This document shows, piece by piece, positions 49,226 to 57,500 of a stretch of DNA of 64,000 nucleotides. This DNA comes from Telmatobacter sp. DSM 110680 (GTDB taxonomy: Bacteria > Acidobacteriota > Terriglobia > Terriglobales > Acidobacteriaceae): the NCBI RefSeq assembly GCF_039994875.1, contig NZ_CP121196.1:3472001-3536000 (forward strand), given 5' to 3'. Under the pieces are notes generated by a model. It did not search any database. It was not told the origin of the DNA and saw only the letters and a list, made by a program, of their open reading frames with translations. Each line of letters opens with the position of its first letter. Positions within the stretch are counted from its first letter, which is position 1. The position numbers were made by a program, and so were the translations under genes.

Positions 49226-49443
49226 GGCGGCAAGCAAAACGCGGCGATGTGAAAGGACTCAGCGAAAGGACGAAGGCAACGATTCGGGCGCGATACATTC
49301 CGGGCGGTGACGCCAATGGCGGTAATGGGCCATTCATTGCGAGGGTCTACGGCATAAGCGAAACGCGGGTTCGACGGATAGCTAGAGCGCACGGCGTTCG
49401 ATGGGTTAGTCGCATTGGCGTCTGTCACGAGGTCGACAGTTAG
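49222..49443 (+). CDS. Small HTH protein paired with the HNH-like protein
   Basis: A 73-residue basic protein. LSERTKATIRARYIPGG followed by PFIARVYGISETRVRRIARA is a resolvase-type HTH of the kind often found at the end of phage HNH proteins. Its start overlaps the previous stop, so the two polypeptides could act as a split HNH-HTH protein. Confidence 0.6.
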   Translation: MRRQAKRGDVKGLSERTKATIRARYIPGGDANGGNGPFIARVYGISETRVRRIARAHGVRWVSRIGVCHEVDS

Positions 49444-49780
49444 CGACCCCGCACGGCTTATAAGATAAATCGAATCCGCGAGGACGCATCGGGGAGAGGC
49501 GGTAAGTAGGGTTGATGCGTCAGCAACTCATCGACGCAACCTAGAGCCTTGTAGCGCGACGGCGAGGCATCCTCGCAAAAGGATGGGTACGGGGTATGGG
49601 GGTCAAGTTTCCCCAACCTCGACCCTTCTAGACCGATACGGTTGGCCTTGCGCACACAACCGCGAAATGAAAGTTTTTCGAGTCATCTATCGCCTAGTCT
49701 TGCTGGAATCGACAAGGTTGACAGAATCAACCTCGGGACTTGCGCACAATGCCAGATTGCTTTCTACTGACTGCATCGGC
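49444..49780. other. Gene-free stretch with hairpins before the methyltransferase gene
   Basis: An interrupted inverted repeat lies at 49511-49540 (GTTGATGCGTC with GACGCAAC) and a short perfect hairpin at 49562-49576 (GCGAGG, CAT, CCTCGC), followed by a G-rich run (GGATGGGTACGGGGTATGGG). In phages such a place between HNH genes and packaging genes can hold a cos or origin site. I cannot show that here. The long open frame that covers part of this stretch is probably upstream read-through of the methyltransferase frame. Confidence 0.4.
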
Positions 49781-52723
49781 ATGGCCACAACAGAGCACAC
49801 CATCAATGATGCAATCGCTGAAGTACTGCGAGGAACTCGACGAGCTTGGCGCGATAATGAGATCGTCAGTTCAGAAAACACTGGGCAAATCAAGGGCAGT
49901 GCGGCCCGACCGGACATTCTTGTCTTGGAACCGAGCGTCTCCCCCGTCGTCATCGAAACAGAAGTCCTTCCTGCGGTGACTGTCGAGGCCGAGGCGGTTG
50001 CCCGACTCGGCTCAAAACTCAAGAAGACAGGGCTCACGATTCTTGCGTCGGTCGCGGTGCGGTTGCCGCTGAGGCTGAGAGACAAATCTGGAAAAGCATT
50101 GGAGAAGGATTTGCTCAGCAGCGCCGATCTTGAGATGTGTCTCTACACCGGGAGCAACGCAGAGGAAAAGACCCGTTGGCCGAAATCCGGCTGGATTGCG
50201 GGTACCATCGGCGACCTATCCGTCCTCACGCAGTCCGGAACCGTCCCGCCTGATGTCATTGAGGCTGCGGCAACTGAATTGGTGAACGGTGTCAGCGAGG
50301 CTGCGGGACGACTGACTGAAATGGCTAAAGATAACAAAGTGGCAGTCGAGAAGATCGCCAAGGAACTCTACCAAGAAGACGGGGAACAGACTCGGCGCAT
50401 GGCTGCGACCATTCTGGCCAACGCATTTGTATTCCATGAGAGCTTGGCAGGAAAGCTTAAGGGAGTTAACTCGATTGACGAGTTAAGGGGCATGAAGAAA
50501 TTCAATAAGGCCTCTGTCATCGCAGAATGGGAGAAGATCCTGCTCGTCAACTATTGGCCGATTTTCGACATCGCCAGACGCATTCTTGAAGTCGTTCCTG
50601 TAGCCGAGAGTAAGGCCTTGATCGAGCGTTTGGCAGAAACGGCAGACAGGTTACTTGAAAATCGGCTGATGCGCTCACACGATCTGACCGGAGCAGTCTT
50701 TCAACGGCTGATTGTGGACAGAAAATTCTTGGCCGCGTTTTACACGACCCCAGCCTCGGCAGCGTTACTGATCGGATTAGCACTTGTGCCAGACCTCACA
50801 CCGGCGATGAAGTCGTGGGGGGATGCAGAAAACGTCACGTCGCTGCGTATTGCAGATTTCGCTTGCGGTACTGGCACATTGCTTACGACAGCGTACAGTC
50901 GAATCGGGCAATTGCACGAACTTGCTGGTGGTGACGCCGAGTCGATACACGCTCAAATGATGGCACATGCAATCATTGGGTGTGACGTGCTTCCTTCTGC
51001 CGCACACCTAACAGCGTCGATGATCGCCGGAGCACATCCGACCGTGAAGTACGAGCAAAGCCTGATCATGACCGTCCCGTACGGCTACATGGACGGTGAT
51101 ATTGCCCTGGGCGCACTGGATTTGCTCAACCCACAAGCAAAACTAACCGAGATGGCCATCACCGCAAAGGCGGCGGAAGGCATGGGGGAAAAAGAGAAGG
51201 AGACTTGGGCCACCCTTCCGCACGCGTCATTTGATTTGGTTGCAATGAACCCACCGTTTACTCGCCCCACCAATCATGAGGGCAGCAGACGCGACGTGCC
51301 GAACCCGATGTTCGCCGCTTTTGACAATACCCCCGAGCAACAGAAGAAGATGGCGGCAGCAACGAAGCGCCTGACGGCTGGTACAAGTGCTTCTGGAAAT
51401 GCGGGTGAAGCTTCTATCTTCTTGGTCCTCGCCGACCGCAAAGTTCGAGATGGCGGTATGGTCGCTCTAGTCATGCCCTTGAGCTTGATGCTTGGGGAAT
51501 CGTGGGAACCCTCTCGTGCTCTTTTGTCCAAGAAATACAGCGGGCTAGTTGCGCTCTCGATTGCAGGTGCGACGGATGAGGAGTCGTCGTTCTCAGCCGA
51601 CACGGATATGGCTGAGTGTCTCGTGGTGGCTCGAAGGTCAAAGCCACAGGACAACCGAGCCACCTTCGTTGTGTTGAAAGAGCGTCCCGCTAATTCGATG
51701 CTGGGGGCCAGTACGGCGGATCAGATTCATCGGTTGATCGCGACGAAAAATCTTCGACGGCTGGAAGATGGTCCGGTCGGCGGAACGCATTTATTCTTTG
51801 GCAACGATTTAGTGGGTCAGGCGATGACTGCTCCCCTACCTGAGTCCGGCGTGTGGAACCTCGCTCGCATCGCCGATCTATCCTTGGCGCAAGCTTCGTA
51901 CCAACTGACAAACGAGAATCGACTTTGGCTGCCCGGTATGGCTAAGACGGATGCTGTAAAAGTGCAAATCATCGTTCTGGGCAAAGGAAAGACTGGACCG
52001 ATTGATAGAGACATTGATGGGGTGAACTCGAATGGTGAGATACGTGGCCCTTTCGAGATTGTGTCGCTCAAAGTCGGTAGCGTGCCGACCTATCCCGCAC
52101 TTTGGGAACACAAAGCCGAGCGCGAGAGGACGATGTGCTTCGAGGGGGACTCAGAAGGCATTCCCCGCAACGCGAAAAAGCCCGATCAAGAGAAGGCCCT
52201 TGCGGAAAAGGTCGAAGCAGTATGGGCCACTGCCTCTCACTGCCATTTCAATCTGAACTATCGCTTCAACAGCCAATCCACGAACATGCAGTTCACACCA
52301 CGCCCAACGATCGGTGGGCGTGCATGGCAATCAATCAAGCTCGATTCTATAGAACAGGAAAAAGCTCTGGTGTTGTGGGCCAATACGTCACTGGGAATGC
52401 TGCTTCGCTGGTGGCACAGTAATAAGCAGCAAGCCGGAAGGGGGAACGTCGGCAAGACCGCGATGGAGGATATGCCCATCCTGAATATTGGTGCGTTGAC
52501 GCACGCGCAGCTTGCAAAGGCGGTCGAGATATTCGACGAGACATGCGAAAAGGTTCTACTTCCATTCCATCAAATCGACGAAGACCCCGTCCGCAAGGAA
52601 CTGGACGACCGGTTCGCCCGCGATGTGTTAGGTGTACCTAACACCATTCTTCAGCCCAATGGTCCGATGGACCTGCTGCGGAGAAAATTGGCGCAGGAGC
52701 CGTCGATTCGGGGCAATAAGTAA
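49781..52723 (+). CDS. Fused nuclease-like / N6-adenine DNA methyltransferase, putative single-chain restriction-modification enzyme
   Basis: A 980-residue protein from the chosen ATG (MATTEHTINDAIAEVLRG); no good ribosome site is seen and the frame is open back to 49583. Residues 1-110 resemble a PD-(D/E)xK nuclease: RPDILVLEPSVSPVVIETEV, with the last residue of the triad not a Lys. A helical region follows. The methyltransferase has a helical lead (AFYTTPASAALLIGLAL), motif I LRIADFACGTGTLLTTAYS, and motif IV LVAMNPPFTRP, the N6-adenine type. The C-terminal 350 residues resemble target-recognition regions (WHSNKQQAGRGNVGKTAMED, then MPILNIGALTHAQL). Related layouts occur in type IIG enzymes and other phage-defence methyltransferases. 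It is the last gene before the right repeat, the usual cargo place. Confidence 0.75.
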   Translation: MATTEHTINDAIAEVLRGTRRAWRDNEIVSSENTGQIKGSAARPDILVLEPSVSPVVIETEVLPAVTVEAEAVARLGSKLKKTGLTILASVAVRLPLRLRDKSGKALEKDLLSSADLEMCLYTGSNAEEKTRWPKSGWIAGTIGDLSVLTQSGTVPPDVIEAAATELVNGVSEAAGRLTEMAKDNKVAVEKIAKELYQEDGEQTRRMAATILANAFVFHESLAGKLKGVNSIDELRGMKKFNKASVIAEWEKILLVNYWPIFDIARRILEVVPVAESKALIERLAETADRLLENRLMRSHDLTGAVFQRLIVDRKFLAAFYTTPASAALLIGLALVPDLTPAMKSWGDAENVTSLRIADFACGTGTLLTTAYSRIGQLHELAGGDAESIHAQMMAHAIIGCDVLPSAAHLTASMIAGAHPTVKYEQSLIMTVPYGYMDGDIALGALDLLNPQAKLTEMAITAKAAEGMGEKEKETWATLPHASFDLVAMNPPFTRPTNHEGSRRDVPNPMFAAFDNTPEQQKKMAAATKRLTAGTSASGNAGEASIFLVLADRKVRDGGMVALVMPLSLMLGESWEPSRALLSKKYSGLVALSIAGATDEESSFSADTDMAECLVVARRSKPQDNRATFVVLKERPANSMLGASTADQIHRLIATKNLRRLEDGPVGGTHLFFGNDLVGQAMTAPLPESGVWNLARIADLSLAQASYQLTNENRLWLPGMAKTDAVKVQIIVLGKGKTGPIDRDIDGVNSNGEIRGPFEIVSLKVGSVPTYPALWEHKAERERTMCFEGDSEGIPRNAKKPDQEKALAEKVEAVWATASHCHFNLNYRFNSQSTNMQFTPRPTIGGRAWQSIKLDSIEQEKALVLWANTSLGMLLRWWHSNKQQAGRGNVGKTAMEDMPILNIGALTHAQLAKAVEIFDETCEKVLLPFHQIDEDPVRKELDDRFARDVLGVPNTILQPNGPMDLLRRKLAQEPSIRGNK

Positions 52724-52799
52724 GGTTTATGGACGACGAAACCGCATTTCTGGCGGCTATTTGAAGACCCCACGAGAGTCGAAGGCAGTTGCCTCAAAA

Positions 52800-52820
52800 T
52801 GCTGTACAACTGCTGTACAA
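52800..52820 (+). repeat. Arm-type sites at the right end of element 2
   Basis: Two direct copies of TGCTGTACAA separated by one base, 34 bp inside the right attachment repeat. The same decamer occurs at 43598. Confidence 0.65.
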
Positions 52821-52853
52821 ACCGGCCTAACTGTATTGATTTAATCGTGGTTA

Positions 52854-52875
52854 GAATCCCTGGGGGGCAGCCAAT
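52854..52875 (+). repeat. Right attachment repeat of element 2
   Basis: The second copy of the 22-bp repeat at 43432-43453. Upstream bases do not continue the tRNA, so it is a scar and not a second tRNA. Confidence 0.88.
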
Positions 52876-52941
52876 CAAACATTTCCGCGCCCAGATCCCC
52901 ACCGCCAATCAGATCAAGCAACGAGTCATAATGTCGACGTC

Positions 52942-54555
52942 TTAGACGTGCTGCATGGCTGCTCCGAGCCGGTTGGAAACGGAATCAAGTCCTGAGTTGG
53001 CCGCATCGCTTGAAGAAGCACCTACAAGTTTGAAGGTGTTGCTGCTAGGCAGGAAGACTCGGAAACAGGTCGCGCATCCCTTCTCGCCGCGAACGCTGCG
53101 AAATGTGATGATGCCCTCATATTTCTGCACGATTCCTTTGCTTATCCAAAGCCCTAAGCCAGTGCCTTTTGTCGATTTCGTACTGAAAAACGGCTCGAAG
53201 AGTTTGCCTGAATCCTGCGGCTTGATTCCGACTCCAGTGTCAACAATCGATACGCTGATGCCGTGACGTTTCAGTTGCCAGTCGTATGCTTCTCTTACCG
53301 TGAGGCGAAGATCTCCACCGTTCGGCATTGCCTGGATGGCGTTGCCGACCAAATTCAAGAACACTTGCCGCAGTTCGACAGGGAAGCCGTGAACCATACC
53401 CTGCGTAAGGTATCTCTTGATTAGTCGAATATGACTGATATGGAGTTGGCGCTCTTGCAGCCCAACAACATCATCAAGCAGTTCAGTCAGCATGACTGAG
53501 ATAGGAGTCTTCGACTCACGATAGAAACTGAGCGTCTGGCGCGTGATGTGCGCAACCCGCTGCAATTCCTGTTCGGCCAAGGCGGCGCAGTGCCGCGCTT
53601 CGTCGTCCAGCGAAGGATGATTTCGGAGGAGGAAAAAGATATTGGTGATAGCCGCAAGAGGGTTATTAATTTCGTGCGCGATAATCCCCGCCACGCGACC
53701 CATGGCTGCCAGCTTTTCGGTTTCACGCAGAGCTTCTTCAGCTTGCAATTGTGCGGTAATGTCACGATTGACTTCCAGTACAGCATCGCCCTCGTGATTC
53801 ATGATCTTTCGGCAGGCAACAATCACGTCCGACCCATCTTTCTTTTTTTGATGCAAATTTCCATGCCAGGCTTTTTTGTCACGTAGAGTCTTTTCGATTT
53901 CCTCGCGTGGTGCAGGGAATACCGTCCGCAAAACGGAATGGATATCTTTATGGAGAACGTCGTCGCGTTGCCATCCATACAAGCTTTCTGCACCTGCGTT
54001 CCAGAACATGATTTCGCCGTTTATACCGCGCACCATGATTGCCTCTGTGGCCAGCTCAAGCAATTCCGCTCGAGTGCGGAACTGTTCCTCGCGGATTCGC
54101 AATTCGTCCGTTCGTTCGGCGACGCGCTGCTCTAGTTGATTATTCAACGTTTCGAGCATGCGGGTTTTCCGGTGCAACTCGACAAATATGCCGATTTTGG
54201 CCCGAAGGACATCAGGAACCACCGGCACGGAAATGTAATCCACGGCGCCGCTTCGATAACCCTGAATCTTATCGGAGTCAGTGAGATGCACACCGGAGAT
54301 AAAGATAATCGCAGTTTTTTGAAATCGCGGATGCTGCCTGATTACATCGGCTAATTCGAAGCCATCAAGTTCGGGCATGCTCACATCCATCAGCACAACC
54401 GCGATGTCATTCTTCAGCAAGATATTGAGCGCTTCGCTGGCTGACGTCGCCTTGATGAGGTTCTCTCCAAGGTCTGCGAGAATTACCTCGTAGCTTAGGA
54501 GTTTGGCCGGCTGGTCATCGACCATCAGGATGTTGACCTTGCTGTCTGCGTTCAT
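52942..54555 (-). CDS. Hybrid sensor kinase: receiver, PAS, HisKA, HATPase
   Basis: A 537-residue soluble kinase. The ATG at 54555 follows GGAGAGAT; the frame is open 40 codons further into the neighbouring gene but is not needed. Domains in order: receiver (ILMVDDQPAKLLSYEVIL; phospho-Asp in VVLMDVSMPELDGF; the switch Lys appears replaced in YISVPVVPDVL), a coiled coil (LNNQLEQRVAERTDELR), PAS (ATEAIMVRGINGEIMFWNAG), HisKA with GIIAHEINNPLAAI, and HATPase with NLVGNAIQAMPNGG, VDTGVGIKPQDSG and GTGLGLWISKG. It has no membrane segment. It lies 34 bp after the giant kinase gene, in the same operon, and probably receives phosphate from it or shares its partner. Confidence 0.92.
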   Translation of the reverse strand: MNADSKVNILMVDDQPAKLLSYEVILADLGENLIKATSASEALNILLKNDIAVVLMDVSMPELDGFELADVIRQHPRFQKTAIIFISGVHLTDSDKIQGYRSGAVDYISVPVVPDVLRAKIGIFVELHRKTRMLETLNNQLEQRVAERTDELRIREEQFRTRAELLELATEAIMVRGINGEIMFWNAGAESLYGWQRDDVLHKDIHSVLRTVFPAPREEIEKTLRDKKAWHGNLHQKKKDGSDVIVACRKIMNHEGDAVLEVNRDITAQLQAEEALRETEKLAAMGRVAGIIAHEINNPLAAITNIFFLLRNHPSLDDEARHCAALAEQELQRVAHITRQTLSFYRESKTPISVMLTELLDDVVGLQERQLHISHIRLIKRYLTQGMVHGFPVELRQVFLNLVGNAIQAMPNGGDLRLTVREAYDWQLKRHGISVSIVDTGVGIKPQDSGKLFEPFFSTKSTKGTGLGLWISKGIVQKYEGIITFRSVRGEKGCATCFRVFLPSSNTFKLVGASSSDAANSGLDSVSNRLGAAMQHV

Positions 54556-54589
54556 CAAAATATCTCTCCAAGCCCTCTGCCGCGCGCAG

Positions 54590-57500
54590 CTAGCGATGTA
54601 GCCACATGCGCAGAGCGGAAAGCAGCTGTTCAGTATTAACCGGTTTGGCGAGATATTCCGAGGCGCCCGCCTCAAGACATCTCTCGCGATCGCCTTTCAT
54701 CGCCTTTGCGGTGAGAGCGATAATAGGCAAGCGACGCAGATCGGGATTCTGTCGAATCACCTGCATCGTTTCATATCCATCCATTTCCGGCATCATGATG
54801 TCCATCAGGACGATCGCCAGGTCTGGGGTTGTTTCAATTGTCTCGATCGCTTCTCGTCCGGTTCCCGCAGATAAAACTGTCATTCCACGCCGCTCAAGGA
54901 CGCTGCTCAGCGCGAAAATGTTACGCACGTCGTCGTCAACGACTAACACCTTTCGACCAGCCAGCGCTTCGTCGGATTGGTGCAGCCGATCAATCATCCT
55001 CTGTTTTGCATCGGGCAATTCTGAAACCACGCGGTGCAGGAACAAAGCGGTCTCATCCAGCAGCCGTTCCGGAGACTCCACGTCCTTAACGACCACGCTG
55101 CGGGCCAGAGTATGCAACTGAGCGTCTTCTTCGGCGGAGAGATGTCGGCCAGTGAATACAACTACCGGTAGATCCCGGAGCTTCGGATTACTCTTGATCC
55201 GCTCGAGCACATCGAATCCTGACATGTCGGGGAGGCGAAGATCGAGCACAATGCAGTCGTACGTGTTATGCACAAGCGCCTCGAGTGCCGCGGAGCCGGA
55301 ATCTAGGACCTCGATGTCGATGTCTTCATGCCACAACAGTTCACGTGTGCTCAACTGTTCGGCTGGATTGTCCTCAACAACGAGCAACCTTTTGCGTCTA
55401 GGTTGCGAATACTCGCGGATGCGGGATAGTGCCGCGTTTAATTCGTCAGTTGACGTCGGTTTAGTGACGAAGGCGAATGCGCCACGTGACAGGCCGTGAT
55501 GGCGGTCCTCATCGAGCGTTAGCATCTGCACAGGTATGTGACGTGTCTTAGGATCCTGCTTTAAATGGTTGAGAACGGTCCACCCGAGCATGTCGGGCAG
55601 CATCACGTCGAGAGAGATTGCAGTTGGTCGATACTCGCGAGCGAGCGATAGAGCCTCGGTGCCTGTCATGGCTACGAGCACCTTGAACCCCTTGTCGCGC
55701 GATAGATCGCAGAGGACGCGAGCATAATGCGGGTCGTCTTCGACGATAAGCAGCACCGCATCGCCCTGTTCCAAGGATTTGCGATCATCCTCGATCCGTG
55801 CTTCCTGTTCAGCGACAGTAACGTTTGAAAGGAACATAGGCACGCTGACCGTTCCACCAACCTTTTCAGCTTTTACGATCGTTGAGGCGGCCGGTCCGAC
55901 GTAAGTCTGCGGCAAATAGAGAGTGAAGGTGCTGCCCTTGCCAGGCTGGCTCCTTAGCTGGATCTCGCCGCCGAGCAGGTTTGCAAGTTCGCGGCTGATA
56001 GCCAAGCCGAGGCCGGTACCTCCGTACTTGCGGCTGGTGCCTGCGTCGGCCTGTTGAAAGGCTTCGAAGATGATTCGCTGTTTCTCGGGTGGGATGCCTA
56101 TGCCTGTATCGGAAACTTCGAATGCAATGACGGAACCGGCACCGCTGAGAATCGGGTGGTCCGGTGCCCATCCAGTTGCCGCTGACGATACGGATAGCCT
56201 TACCGTGCCTTGCTCAGTAAATTTGAATGCATTCGACAACAGGTTCTTCAAGACCTGCTGGAGGCGCTTCGAGTCGGTGACCAAGCTGCGGCCCATGCGC
56301 GGATCGTTTGTAACATCGAAGGTGAGTTTGCGGTTTTCAGCTTCGTGACGAAACGGCCTTGCGACTGTATCAAGGAGCATGCCGAAGAAGACTTCTTCCG
56401 CTTCGACAGAAACTGTGCCCGACTCAATTTTGGAAAGATCAAGAATGTCGCTGATAAGGTTCAGCAAGTCCGTTCCAGCGCCATGGATAGTGCGCGCGAA
56501 CTCAACCTGCTTGGCGTTCAAGCTGCCATCCGGATTCTCCGCGAGTTGCTGGCCGAGCACCAGAATCGAGTTGAGAGGCGTACGCAACTCGTGGGACATA
56601 TTGGCGAGGAATTCTGATTTGTACTTCGAAGTAAGAGCCAATTCGCGGGCTTTTTCTTCGAGTGCGCGTCGAGCCTGTTCGATTTCCTGATTCTTGCGTT
56701 CGACTTCGTAGTTTTGCTCGGCGAGTTGCTGTGCTTTTTGGGCAAGCTGCTCGTTGGTTTGCTGCAGTTCCTTCTGTTGCGTCTGCAACTCTGTTGCCAG
56801 TTGTTGTGACTGTTTCAGTAGGCCTTCCGTCTGCATTGTGGCTTCAATGGAGTTCAGCACAATACCGATCGACGAAGTTAGCTGTTCAAGGAATGAGAGA
56901 TGCGAGGCAGTAAATGCGCCTAGGCTAGCGAGTTCGATGACGGCCTTCACGCGGTCCTCAAACAACACCGGGAATACAATCACATTTTTTGGAACTGCTT
57001 CGAACAATCCGGAGCGAATAGGCGCCGCTGTGCTCGGTAGTTCAGCTATCAGCATTCGTCTTTTCTCTGCCGCGCATTGTCCGATAAGGCCTTCACCGAG
57101 CCGTACTTCGCGTAAATATCCTTCTGGGGTATCAGCAAAGGTGGAGAGCAGAACAAGGTTACCTTCTGAGCTGGCGGAATCACCGCCCATTTGGTAGATG
57201 ACGCCTTGCTGCGCGTTGATCAATGGAGCGAGTTCCGACAGCAGCATTCTTCCCACGGTTGCCAGATCGCGCTGACCTTGCAACATACCTGTGAACCTGG
57301 CTAAGTTTGTCTTCAACCAATCCTGTTCTGTGTTGCGATCAGTGGTGAGGCGAAGGTTATCAATCATTGTGTTGATGTTGTCCTTCAGCTCTGCCACCTC
57401 GCCGCGCGCTTCCACTTGGATCGATCGCGTCAAGTCACCCTTCGTGACGGCCGTGGCAACCTCTGCGATCGCGCGTACCTGATTAGTCAGGTTATCGGCC

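Larger units (their letters stand above)
43432..52875. mobile_element. Element 2: satellite-like integrated element in tRNA-Gln
   Basis: The element is bounded by a 22-bp direct repeat (43432-43453 and 52854-52875), the T-arm to 3' end of tRNA-Gln plus two bases. Next to the tRNA is a P4-type integrase. The 9.4-kb interior is on one strand: sigma-like protein, AlpA-like HTH, unknown gene, HK97-type prohead protease, a short unknown gene with a replication-type gene, a NUMOD/HNH-like pair, and at the far end a large methyltransferase. No terminase, portal, major capsid or tail gene is present, so it cannot form particles alone. It is either a phage satellite or a strongly reduced prophage. Confidence 0.82.

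Noticed and set aside
49583..49780. N-terminal extension of the methyltransferase from the first ATG of the frame
   Set aside because: The 66 extra residues look like translated noncoding sequence and cross the hairpin region; the domain begins at MATTEHTIND.
52854..52875. Second tRNA-Gln gene at the right end of element 2
   Set aside because: Only the T-loop to CCA part is present; the preceding bases do not fold as the rest of a tRNA.
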